64,000 bases of DNA. Origin: Ophiosphaerella korrae (Eukaryota; Ascomycota; Dothideomycetes; Pleosporales; Phaeosphaeriaceae). The DNA lies in NCBI GenBank assembly GCA_028456385.1, contig JALNQF010000193.1, positions 1-64,000 on the forward strand. The letters are read 5' to 3'. Positions 48,570-60,168 of this stretch are shown piece after piece (within the stretch, counting starts at the first letter, position 1; every line of letters begins with the position of its first letter). Below the pieces are notes generated by a model. The model saw only the letters and a program-made list of their open reading frames with translations. It made no database searches and had not been told where the DNA came from. The position numbers and the translations under genes were made by a program.

Positions 48570-51500
48570 GGTAGGTAAGGTTATTTTCTAGTTCCTATAT
48601 ATTTTCCTATAGTTATCTTCTTTTATCTATACCTATCTATTTTACTAGGTAGTAATTCCTTCTATTATAGAATTAGTACTATAGGATTTTTTTAACTTCT
48701 TATTCTTTTTATTCTCTATATATATCTACTTCGTAAACTAGTAGTTCTACTTCTTGTAGTACTTTCTCTAGTAGTACTACGTAGAATATTAGGTATATCC
48801 TTATTTTATCTAGTAGTCTTAGGTTAAATATAACTAGTATAACTCTTTTTTCTATTTTATATAGTTTTATTTTAACGTAATCTAGTTTTAAACGTAATTG
48901 TTTACTTTTAATATTTCTTTATACTAACTATACTTTTTCTCTCTCTCTAAATTAGAGTTCTTCTTAGTATTTTTTATTGTAGTACTTTACTATTTAATCC
49001 TATAAGAATTCTATATCCTATTATAGTTAATTGTATATCTCTCTAAGTCTACTAGTAAAGTTTTCTCTTCTTAGAGACTAAGATGTTTTAAATCTTAGTA
49101 TCTAATATATATTAGAGTTAAATCTATAGTTTATAAAAAAGAGTAATACTTTTATTACTATATTCTTTACGCTATTATATACTAACTATACTATAGGTAG
49201 TAGCTATACCTAATTATTCTAGTTATAGTTAAGGTAGTATCTTAAATATTACTCTACTATCTAATTTATTTATTCTAATTATCTATTTATCTATAGATAG
49301 TATACTATTAATATTTAATATTTAATTCCTAATAACGCTATTATTGTTCTCTATAGTTTTAATATAAATCTTATATCTCTATCTATAATAATTTTATCTA
49401 GAATACTATATTAGCTAATTATAGTCTCTAGAACCTAGTATATAGTAACTTCTATTCTACTTTTCTCTTTATATAGTCTAAAGTATAAGTACTTTATAAG
49501 TTTATTTACTATTATTAGGATTCTATTATACTTAACACCTAATATTAGGTCTTTTAACTTAAGTAGCTTTGTAATAAAGTCTATTATAATAATTCCCTAG
49601 AGTTATTCTAGTACTTTAACTAGTTATAGTATTCTATATAGTATATATCTACTATACTTGTTTCTATAGTATTCTATATAGTCTCTTAGTACTTCTATTA
49701 CTAGTTATTTTACTTTTAAGATATAATAATCCTTTAAGAGTCTATCTAGTATTTTATTAATACTTTAGTATCTATATACTAGTTGTTTATAAAACTATTA
49801 TATAAACTCTTTCTATATTTTACTTTAAATATATATTATTCTATAAGCCTTTATAAATCCTTTTTAGATCTTAAGTTTTTTTATTTTTTTAGGAGCCTTC
49901 TCTATTTCTTTCTAAATCTATTTATCTAGCTTACTACTCTTTCTTTTAAGTGTTGTAACTATTTTTAGTATATTTAGAACTAAATATCCTTTTTTATTCT
50001 TAACTAAAACTATACTAGTAGTATTTACTTCTTCTTATAAATCTAGTCTTCTACTTAAGGCGTCTACAAATTAGTTATCTTTACCCTTAGTATATATAAT
50101 TTTAAGGTTAAATATTAATAGGAATTCCTACTATCTTATATAGTATTAGAATAAGTCTTTATTTAGTATAAATCCTATAAGATTCTTGTAGTCTATATAG
50201 ACCTTTGTTTAATATTTTGTTCCTTATAAATATACTCTCTATTACTTAAATCTTTTATAGATTACTAGTATTTCTTTATTATAAATTAAGTAGTTAAGTT
50301 CTACTAGCTTTATTTTCTTAGAAAAGTATTTAACTAAGTATTATTACTTTATAGCCTAGTCTTCTTGTATTAGTACTATTCTATAGACTAAGTTTAATAT
50401 ATCTATCTTTACTATTACTAGTAGGTCTAGGTTATATATTCTAATAACTAGGTTTTTTATAAACTTTTATTTAATTTATTAAACACTTTGTTATATTCTT
50501 ATATCTATTAAAATAGCGTGTCTTTTTTTATAAGTCTTATTAATAGTTCTATTATCTTAAACTATTTTACTATTAACTTTCTATAGAAGTTTACTAACCT
50601 ATAAAACTATTATACTTCTTATAAGTTCTTTAGTATTAGCTATTCCTAGATTACTTTAATCTTGTTTAAGTTAATCTATATTTTACCTAGTTTAATAATA
50701 AATCTAAGGAAGTCTATTTCTTTTATATAGAACTCGTATTTCCTTATTTTAAGAAATAGTTTATTTTCTACTAGTTTTTCTAGTACCTTGTATATATATT
50801 ATATATATTCTTCCTCTATTTCTAAGAATATAAGGATGTTATCTAAGTATATAAATATAAATACGTCTAAGTATTCTCTTAGGACTATATTAATTCTTTC
50901 TTAAAACGCTACTAGTGCGTTTATTAATCTAAATAGTATAACTATATACTTAAATAGTCTATACTACGTTTAAAACGCTATTTTCTATTTATTACCTTTT
51001 TTAATTCTAATTTAACAATAGGCGTTTTAGATATCTAATTTTATAAAGATTTAAGCTTTCTATAGCTTATCTTATATCTTATCTATCTATAGTAGAGGAT
51101 ATTAGTTCTTGCTTATAATTATATTTGTTTTTCTAAAGTCTATATAAGGTCTCTTATTACTTATCTCTTTTTTGTCTATAAATATAAGTCTATGCGCTAC
51201 TAAAATATTACGCTATAGGCTGTAGTAGGCTATAGCTATATAAAGCGCAAGTAAGGGCGAGGGCCCTTAGGTAATATATATACTGTTCTACTCCTGTATT
51301 TAACGTTGTTAAATACTTAGTTACCTTTTTAGGTTTATATAGCGTAGTAGAGTAGAGCTGCTATATAATATAAAAACTAAGATTCTTGTATCTATCCTTT
51401 CTTTATTGCGTTTTTAATAAATATTCTTTTAATTTTTAATTATTCTTTAGTTTTTTAATAGACTAGGCTCTATCTTATATTTTTTCCTTCTTCTAAGTCT

Positions 51501-53560
51501 ATTACTAAGTCTTATAGTTAATATTCTAGAAAGTAGTTATTAGGTTCTATAAATTATTTTTCTTATTTCTTATATTCTTCTAAGAACTCTCTATTATGTA
51601 TACTTATATTAGCTAATTCTCTCTATTCTTAAATTAATCCTTAGGTTAGTTCTCTATAACTATAGTATTCCTAATATTATATCTTGTTTTTTATTAATTA
51701 TTATTATATCTATAACTATATTCTTAATTTCTAGTCCTTTAAGTCTTAGTGTAGAGGGTACTGTTTTAAACCTAATAGGTTTCTAGAATAGTTTTCTTTT
51801 AATTATACTTAATTATTAAGGGTTTCTTTTTATTATATAATATATTCCTTGTTTTTCTATAAACTTCTTTAATATAAAGTTCCTTGTAGCTCTACTATTA
51901 ATTATAGCTTATACCTTTTTTCTTTAAAAAGTACCTTGTTTTATAATATATAGGCCTATTATACCTTCTAACCTATTATACTTAGGTTATTCTTTATATT
52001 ATCTATTCTTTTATAGCTACTACTTTACTTTACGTTTATAGTTTTTATACTTTAGACGTTTATTATATATATACTTATACTATAGCATTCCTTAAATATA
52101 TTCTTTAGATAGCTTAGGTCCTAGTCTAATTAATATATATTCTTTATTAAGTATTTTAATAATTTCCTAACCTTAGATTTCTTTCTTAGAGATTACCTTT
52201 ATATAGTTGTATCCTTCTTTTTATATTAGCTATATATAGTTACGTACTTTTATTTCTTTATATAGATAATAGTTTGTATTTAGGTATAATACCTAGGATA
52301 TTTTAAAGTATACTAGATACTCGAGATCTATTCTTTTATTGTCTCCTACCTAGTACTTATCTATACTAGGTCTTGTTATTACTAGGGCGTAGTATACTAC
52401 TAGTATACGTAGTATATAGGCTTTATTAATCTATTACGTTTTTCTTACAAGGTACTACTACTTTCTTTATATAGGTATTCTTCTTACTATAACTATATAT
52501 TATTCTATCTATTATTAGAATATTATAAACTTCTTTATTCTAGGATTACGTTCTTTCTAGTCTTTATACGCTTCCTCTATACTTATAACTAGTAAGTATT
52601 TTTAAATAAACTTCTATTCTTTATTTTGTTTTTCTATATCTATTATTATATAGCTATTATAACTATATATATCTAGCTAGGTATACTTTATACTTCTTAC
52701 GCTAACTTATCTCTTATCTTCTTATAGTCTTTTAGAGGAGACTATATTAGTCTCTTTATCTAGTACTAGTCCTTTAGCCTAGATTAATAGTATCTAGGGT
52801 TTTTCTCCTTTTAAGTCTTCTATTAGTAAGTCTATTATATAGGCTATTTCTTCTAGCTATACTTTTATTCTATTTTCTTTTATTACTACTACTCTATTCT
52901 TTTATAAGAACTATCCTACACTTTACTTACTAGAAAAATATATATAGTAGTTATTATTATAATAAAAGGTCTAATTAAGTATTATATATTGTATTTTCTT
53001 ACTCCTAGCTACTTTCTTATAAGGTTTAGCCTATACTTTTAGTACTTCCTTTCTACCTTTAGTTATCTTTAACTAAGCTTCTTTATCTTTTTTAAAGTCT
53101 TTACTTCTATAATCTTTTATAAAGTGTCCTAGCTTCTTATATTTATAGTATACTATATCTTTTTTCTATTTTAACTAGTAATCTTTTATATAGTATCCTT
53201 TCTTACTATAGTTAAAGTATGTAAAGTCTTTGTTCTTCTTTTGCTTTCTATCCTTATTAGCGTTAAAGATTATAGGGTCTCCTATATTATAGTTTCTAGG
53301 TTATCCTCTATATTTATTTATCTTCTATTCTTAGAAGTTATTATTAATTTATATTACTTATTGTTTTAGAGCTTCTAATATCCTTAGCTTTTCTATATAG
53401 TTTATTTTATACTAAATTTTTAACTTTAGTTCTTATTTAAACTATAATATTAGAGATAGCTTATTCTATTCTATATTTTGTAATACTTATTTAAACTATA
53501 ATATATATTTAGGAATACTCTTATATTGTATAAGCTTTTTAAGCTTCTCTTTAGCTTGTT
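48570..53560 (-). pseudogene. gag-pol of element E, part b: gag end to chromodomain
   Basis: Read right to left: zinc knuckles near 53120-53230, linker, protease near 51880-51740, RT interrupted by a short insertion at 51204-51372, a YLDN-equivalent near 50833-50850, RNase H, integrase (a FITKLL-like block near 49560), and the chromodomain near 48600-48750. Element F is inserted in the capsid region at 53560/60630. Confidence 0.85.
51204..51372. mobile_element. Small insertion in RT of element E, possible MITE
   Basis: About 165-170 bp are present here and absent from the same place in the RT genes of F, G, H, J, K and element 1, where ACTAA is followed directly by the TTTAGATTC block. The ends begin TATTACGCTATAGGCTG and, reversed, TATTATATAGCAGCTC, forming imperfect inverted repeats of about 40 bp that share GCTATATAAA. 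The middle keeps GC-rich sequence (GGGCGAGGGCCC near 51255), unlike its surroundings. It has no coding capacity. It could be a non-autonomous TIR element; its parent is not known. Confidence 0.5.
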
Positions 53561-54021
53561 TATTACAGTAGTAACAAGGGAAACTGAGATAGAACTAATT
53601 AGTCTACGCTCAGCTACTAACAAAGCATAGGATGAGTGGGGTAATAACCTATAGGACAACGAGTTCGATTAGGAAGCTAACTACAACATAGATACGTAAC
53701 GAATTCGTAAATTCGCGATCTTAGTAAACACGAAGCTACGAAGCTATTATGTAACAAATTCGTAAATTCGCGATCTTAGCAAATACAAAGTAATGAAGCT
53801 ACCAAGATATTATTACTATATAGTTAGTAGCAATGCGCATTATTAGGATAGTATTAGCAATTTAATCCTTTAACTACAGAACGCTAATACAAGACAGTTG
53901 CAAAACATCTTCTATTATTTATAGTTATTATAGATCCCTACACAAACTTTTGTTATTACCTTACAATCTACTAACCCTTTAAAGATAGGTACTTGTAGTC
54001 GACGATAAGAGGCCTATTACA
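53561..54021 (+). repeat. 5' LTR of element F (461 bp)
   Basis: It begins TATTACAGTAGTAACAAGGG and ends GGCCTATTACA. It contains two 55-bp units (from 53693 and 53748) with TTCGCGATCTTAG, and the block common to all LTRs here (GCGCATTATTAGGATAGTA, about 53834-53945). Confidence 0.95.
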
Positions 54022-54045
54022 CCTTGCTAATTTAGTTATTGCGAG
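54022..54045 (+). promoter_or_regulatory. Presumed primer binding region of element F
   Basis: CCTTGCTAATTTAGTTATTG directly follows the 5' LTR and is conserved after every 5' LTR in the window. It lacks the TGG start usual for tRNA-primed fungal gypsy elements. TTGCTAAT is complementary to ATTAGCAA in the LTR (near 53845), which could allow self-priming as in Tf1, but 8 bp is weak evidence. Confidence 0.45.
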
Positions 54046-54082
54046 AAGCAAAGCGTAAGTAGCGCGCGGTCTAGCTAATACG

Positions 54083-57000
54083 ATAGTAGAAAGCTTAACA
54101 AGCAAAGCCCTTAGGAGTAGTTATAAGTTAGATAGTACTGTATAGGAAACGATTAAGGATTATATAAACAAACTAATTAACAATAAAGAGGATATAAAGA
54201 TAGTAATCGAAGCACTAGAAACGTAGAATAAGGAACTGCAAGACTATTTAAAATAGAACGAAGTACAAATTAAAGCTATTATCGAAGGCTAGAACTAGAT
54301 AGAATTAATTACCTAACGACTAGAAATAAGTGTAACGAAAAAACTACCTAAGATACCCGTCCTTAAGAAGTTTAATAAGATAAGGGAAAAACTAAGACCC
54401 TTTATAGCCTTAGTATAACTCTAGATAGACGTACAAGTACTATACTTTAACACAGAAGAAAAGAAGGTAATATATATTAGAATGTATCTTAAAGAAAATG
54501 CAATAAGATAGTTTAAACCCTACTAGATAGACTATACGATATACGCTCTAATAACCTAAAAGGATAAAACAAGAGCTATCTTTAGAAGTTACGAATACTT
54601 TACTAGACGAATAAGAGTAGTATTTAGAGACATAGACGTTACCTAATAAGCTAAAGAATAGCTAGAAAAGCTTACATAAAGCTAGAGTATTCTAGAGTAC
54701 GTATTATAGTTTAAATAACTATCGCAAAATATAGAGTAGAATAAGTTAGCTTTAATATTACGATTTAAACAAGGACTAAACTTAAAAATCTAATACAAAA
54801 TAATTTACATAGAAAAACCTTAAACGCTAGAAGCTTTAAAATAATAGGCAATACAAATTAACGACGATCTTTAAGAATAGAAGAAGAACAAGTATAGAGG
54901 TTATACCTAGAATTAGGATAAGGGAGACCCTATAATCCTCAACGCTAACAAGGACAAGAAGAGGAAGGAGAATAAAAACTTTACGTGCTTTAACTATAGT
55001 AAGAAAGGCTACTACGCGAAAGACTGCTAATTACAAAAGAAAAGGGATATAGTATACTATAAATATAGGAAACTAGGACACTTTGCAAAAGACTATAGAA
55101 GTAAGGACCTAAGAAAAGATAAAGAAACTTAGTTAAAAATAACTAAGAACAAGAAAGAAGCACTAAAAGCACAAGCTAAACCTTAGGAGAAGGTAGTAGA
55201 GAGCAAAGAAGTATAACATATAATGCTCTATTAGACCTTTTGTTATAATAATAACTACTACATATATCTTTCTAGTAAATAGGGAGTAGTATAGTTCTTA
55301 TAGAAATAGAGACATAGAGTAGCTATAACAAAAGAAAGTAGAACAAAAGTATAGCTAGAAGAGATAGCCTATATAATAGACCTACTAATAGAAGATTTAG
55401 AAGGGGAAGAACCCTAGACCCTATCGATCTAGGCTAAAGAACGAGCACTAGATAAAGAGACTACTATAGCTTCCTCTAAAGAACTGCGAGAAAGTAAAAG
55501 ACAAGTTAGTATAAGAGGCATAGAATATACCTAGCTAGATATATATAGCTACGACAGCTACATAACAATAGATATAGAAGAACGAGACGAAGAATAGAGA
55601 TTTGTTTAAACATACTTAATAGTTATAAGTATAGAGGAAGTATACGAAGACTAGAAAGAACGTAATCCTAAGGAAATAAAGTTTACACTATTTTAAGAAT
55701 AGATAAAGTAATATATAGTTATAGTAGGAAGAATACCTACATAAAAAGAATAGTAGTACCTTGTAAGAAAAACACGATAGATTAACAAAGCCTACATACT
55801 AAGAGTACTAGTAGTGTACTATATCCTAATAATAGATACACCTAGAAGAGATAAGTACTAGGAAGGGGATAACAAACTAATAGACCTAAAACATCTAGCA
55901 CACTTTAAAGTATTATAGATATTATACCTAGATAGGAATTACATTATATATAGAAACTCTAAAGTAAACAACAATGTATAGCCTATATAGAGAAGAGGCT
56001 ATAACTATACAAGAGTAATCCTAGCAGAAGATATCTAAAGATAGGAAATAATCCTAGAAGATAGATACGTAGTAGTAAGACCTAGTCTAAAACTATTAAA
56101 AAAATGCGTCTAAGGAGGACTATAGTATAAGTGTATATACAACAAATACCTAAAACACGAAGAATACAAGCTTAAAGTAGGCCTATAGCTTAAGAAAAAC
56201 AGATAGTTTGTAAAGAAGCCTAAGTAAGAATAGCTAGAAGGCGTAGGAGGCCTACATATTACAAAAATAGGTACTTACTAGGAAAGAAAAGTACGATTAA
56301 TAATTAATAGCAGAGCTACAAGAAACTTTATATTAAAGAAGTTTGTAGAAATATAAAGAATAAGGTATACAACAAAAAAATATCCTTGACAATTAAGCAT
56401 AATTAAAGGAAAACTATTCTAAGAACCTATTAGATTCGAAACAGTTCTCTCTACATTAAAACTAGAAGGAATAACAATTAAGAATATAGTTATAGATATG
56501 ACGACAATCGATAACAAACAAGATATAATACTAGGAATGCTATAGTTATAAATAACTAACCTATAGATTAATTAGAGAACAGGAAAAATTAACTACTACA
56601 AAATAGACACGTTAAAAGCTAACATAAGTACTTGTAAAGGAGAATTCCTTAAAGAGTACAAGAAATAAGAAAAACAACTTATAGAACCTAAAGATTACCT
56701 TCTAGAACATTAACTATAGGACCTAGCGATAGAACTAGTAGAAGGCAAAGACGTAGGATAGAGCCTAGTCTACTAGAAAACAGAAGAAGAATCTAAAATT
56801 AAACGAACATTTATCTAGAAAGTAATAAAAAAGGGATAGATAAAGGAATCTAAATCTTTAGTAGTGTATAGACTTATATTTGTAGATAAAAAAAGAACGA
56901 GCAACAAGAGACCCTACGTAGATTTTAGGAAAACTAACGCAATTACAAACAAAAACTAATACCTATTACTACGAATAGACAAAATGCAAGATAGATTATA

Positions 57001-59492
57001 AAGAGCAAGAATCTTTACAAAACTAGATATTTAGAACGCGTACTACTAGATTAGAATTAAAAAAAGAGATAAATAGAAGACAGCGTTTAGAACATAGTAT
57101 AGACTATACAAATATCTAGTTATACTATTTAGCTTAACAAACGCACTAGTAGCATTCTAAGAAAGGATTAATATAGTACTAAGAGAGTACTTAGACGTAT
57201 TTATATTTGTATACCTAGATAACATCCTTATATTTTTAGAAATAGAGGAAGAACACGTATAATACGTATACAAAGTACTAGAGAAACTAGTAGAAAACAA
57301 ACTATTCCTAAAAATAAGAAAATGCGAATTTTATACAAAGGAAATAGACTTCCTTAGATTTATTATTAAACTAGGAAAAATCAAGATCAACCTAGAGAAG
57401 ATTAGATTAATTAACGAATAGCTAATACTAAAAAACCTAAAAGAGGTACAACAATTTTATAGGTTAGCTAACTTTTATAGAAAGTTAATAATAGGATAGT
57501 TAGAAGATATAGAACTAATAACTAGACTTATAAAAAAGGATACGCTATTCGAGTAGATAAGAGAATGCAATAAAGTATTTAAGAAAATTAAAAGAAAGTT
57601 TATAGAAAACCTAGTTATTAGAATATACAACCTAGACCTACTAGCAGTAGTAAAGACAGACGCGTCTAACTTAGTCTATAGAATAGTACTAATACAAGAA
57701 GATCTAGAAACTAATAAAGAGCATTTAGTCGAATACTTTTCTAAGAAAATAAAGCTAGTAGAGCTTAACTATCTAATCTACGACAAAGAGATACTAGTAA
57801 TATACAAAGTATTTAAGTAATAGAGAGTATATTTACAAGGAGCAAAACACTAGACAAAGGTCTATATAGACTACAAGAACCTTATAGGATTTATAACAAA
57901 TAAAGAACTATTACAACGCTATATAAGATAGTAGGAGTTTCTATTAATATTTAATATAGAAATAATATATATAAAAGAGAAAGACAACTAATTTATAGAC
58001 GCCCTTAGTAGAAGACTAGACTTATAAGAAGAAGTAAGCGCTACTAGTATAGTTCTAATCAAGAACGAAAAAGGATATTTAGTCCTAAACACACCTAAAA
58101 TAGCCACAACACTTAAAAGAAAGAGTAGCAAGCTAGATAAATAGATTTAAGAAGAAACAAGAAAAGCCCCTAAAGAAATAGAAAAACTTAAGATTAAAGA
58201 AAGTCTCGCAAAAGCCTATAGAAGAACGTATATTTTAGGAAGAATATAAAGAGAATTTATACAATAGTTCTATAAACTACTAGTATATAGACATCAAGGA
58301 ATTAATAAAATACTAGATAGACTACTAAGAGATTACTATATCCTAAGAGTAAGACAACTAGTAATAGAAGTACTACAAGATTGTATAGAATACTAAAGGA
58401 ATAAGCATAGTAAGTATACACTATACAGAAAGTTACAACTAGTAGAAGCACTAGAACAACTATAAGGAGTTATTATAATAGATTTCATCACAAAACTACC
58501 TAAGTTAAAAGACCTAATATTAGGAGTTAAGTACAACAGAATCCTAACAATAGTAGATAAACTTATAAAGTACTTATATTTTAGACTACACAAGGAGAAA
58601 AGTAGAACAGAAGTTATAGTATACTAGGTTCTAGGAACCGTAATTAGCTAATACAGACTACTAGACAAGATTATAATAGATAGAGACGTAAGATTTATAT
58701 TAAAACTATAGGGAACAATAATAGTACAATTAGGAATTAAACATGCAATGTTAACAGCATACTACTTATAGATAGACAGACAATTAGAACGCATAAATTA
58801 AATAGTGGAACAATACTTAAGATGCTACTTTAATTACAACTAGAATAACTAGGTACAGCTACTACCTATAGCACAGTTAGCATTTAACAGCGTAAAGAAT
58901 AAGACAATAGAAGTATTACCTTTCTTTGCGAACTATAGATTTAACCCTAGTATATACAGAACACTAAGACTAGAAATATCTTAGTCTCTAAGAGGAGAAA
59001 ACTTTGCTAACAGACTTAAAGATATACACAAGCAACTAAGATAGGATGTAGAATTCCTGTATAATTAAATAGCAAAGTATTACAACAGGAAACATAAAGA
59101 GAGACCTTAATTTAGAAAGAGAGAAAAAGTATAGTTAGTACAGAAAAATATTAAGAGCAAGAGACTAAGCCTAAAACTAGACTACGTTAAGATAAGACTA
59201 TACAAAATTAAGAAAGAAGTCACGCTAGTTATATTTAAACTAAAGCTACTAAACAAAATAAGGATACACCTAACCTTTTACGTAGCACTGCTCGAGATAG
59301 CACTATAAAACGTAGAACTACTAGTATACAAAGTAGACACGTATAGAGAACAAGAAGAATAGGAAGTAAAAGAAATCCTAGCACACTAGTTCTATAATAG
59401 TAAGAACTACTATCTAGTAAAATAGATAGGTATAGACGAAAAAGGATAACTATAGGAAGAAACATAGGAACTAAAAGACAACCTTAATTACC
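54083..59492 (+). pseudogene. gag-pol polyprotein of element F (RIP stops, no frameshift)
   Basis: One frame runs from ATA (ATG) 54083 for about 1,800 codons, broken only by TAG/TAA. Gag capsid covers residues 1-300. CCHC knuckle 1 starts at C302 (54986-55027) and knuckle 2 follows at about 55050-55099. A linker of about 400 residues includes a C-x8-C-x7-H-x2-H-like cluster at 56105-56172. The protease site is INSRAT at 56303 (ancestral IDSGAT). RT has FTKLDI near 57015 and YLDN at 57212-57223 (ancestral YLDD). RNase H starts with TDAS near 57655 and ends near DALSR (57998). Integrase covers about 58240-59100, with DFITKLPK near 58480 and IIIDRDVRF near 58672. The chromodomain begins at 59333 (VDTYRE...YYLVKQIG). 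The layout is that of a Ty3/gypsy chromovirus; the enzyme copies itself by reverse transcription and integrates, but this copy cannot be translated. Confidence 0.95.
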
Positions 59493-60165
59493 CTAAGAAA
59501 CTAGAGGACTTCTAAAGTTAAAACCCTCTAGAATACCTAGCAGCGAGTTAAGAAAACTAACGATACTATCGCTAGATAGAGAGGCGATAGGAGCGCCTAA
59601 TACAATAGGAGCTAGAGCAACCTCTACTATATTATCTAAATCTAATTCAGCCTCTAAGGCACGAGACTATTTAGACGACTTAGCGTTATTATAAGCCTTT
59701 ATCTTCTAAAGACGCTTAATACAGGAATAAAGCTCTACTAGCTTATAAAGAGTTAACTCGCGCTTAGCCTTAGTAGTAGTAAGCTGTAACAACAATTGCG
59801 CTTAAGCCCTATTAACAGCTCGCCCTATATAACTTAGCAGAAGGAGACTATATAGAAATTAAATACTTACACTCTATAAGTAAAACCCTAGAGGAAATAT
59901 ACTTATACTAGATATTAGCGAGAATATACTCGTTATAGTGTTTACTGTCCTTTAAAGACATAAGACAAGTAAGACCTAATTTAGTATAACAACGACATAG
60001 GAACATCTTAACCCTATTACAAATAATACAAGCTATAAGGAGAAGTTTGTTACAATAGGACCAAGATAGTATAGAGAGTAATAAAGAACTAAGGATTAAC
60101 GAAGAAATAGGATTAATAACCTTAGTACTAGCACGGAGAAATAAGGGACTGCGTAGAAGAGGGAA
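59493..60165 (-). pseudogene. Opposite-strand ORF of element F (best-preserved copy)
   Basis: It lies between the chromodomain and the 3' LTR on the strand opposite to gag-pol. A 122-codon open stretch (59908-60276) covers its N-terminal part but begins inside the LTR, so its start is uncertain. The C-terminal 110 residues, in a frame with very few stops, read QLLLQLTTTKAKREL, LYKLVELYSCIKRLQKIKAY, RALEAELDLDNIVEVALAP, ASLSSDSIVSFLNSLLGILE and GFNFRSPLVS, with TAG at 59493-59495. K/E/L heptads suggest a coiled coil. The tail is conserved at amino-acid level among six other copies. The family is not recognised; it could be a captured gene or a regulatory protein of the element. Confidence 0.6.
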
Positions 60166-60168
60166 TAG
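60155..60168 (+). promoter_or_regulatory. Polypurine tract of element F
   Basis: The purine-rich run AGAAGAGGGAATAG immediately precedes the 3' LTR, where plus-strand synthesis would be primed. Confidence 0.65.

Noticed and set aside
53471..53659. 62-codon minus-strand frame
   Set aside because: It spans the junction of the F LTR and the E gag, so it was created by the insertion.
58393..58593. 66-codon minus-strand frame
   Set aside because: Shadow of the integrase of element F; the sense strand carries the DFITKLPK motif in the gag-pol frame.
59235..59465. 76-codon minus-strand frame
   Set aside because: Antisense of the F chromodomain. It is in the same frame as the opposite-strand ORF beyond its stop, but the position is explained by pol coding.
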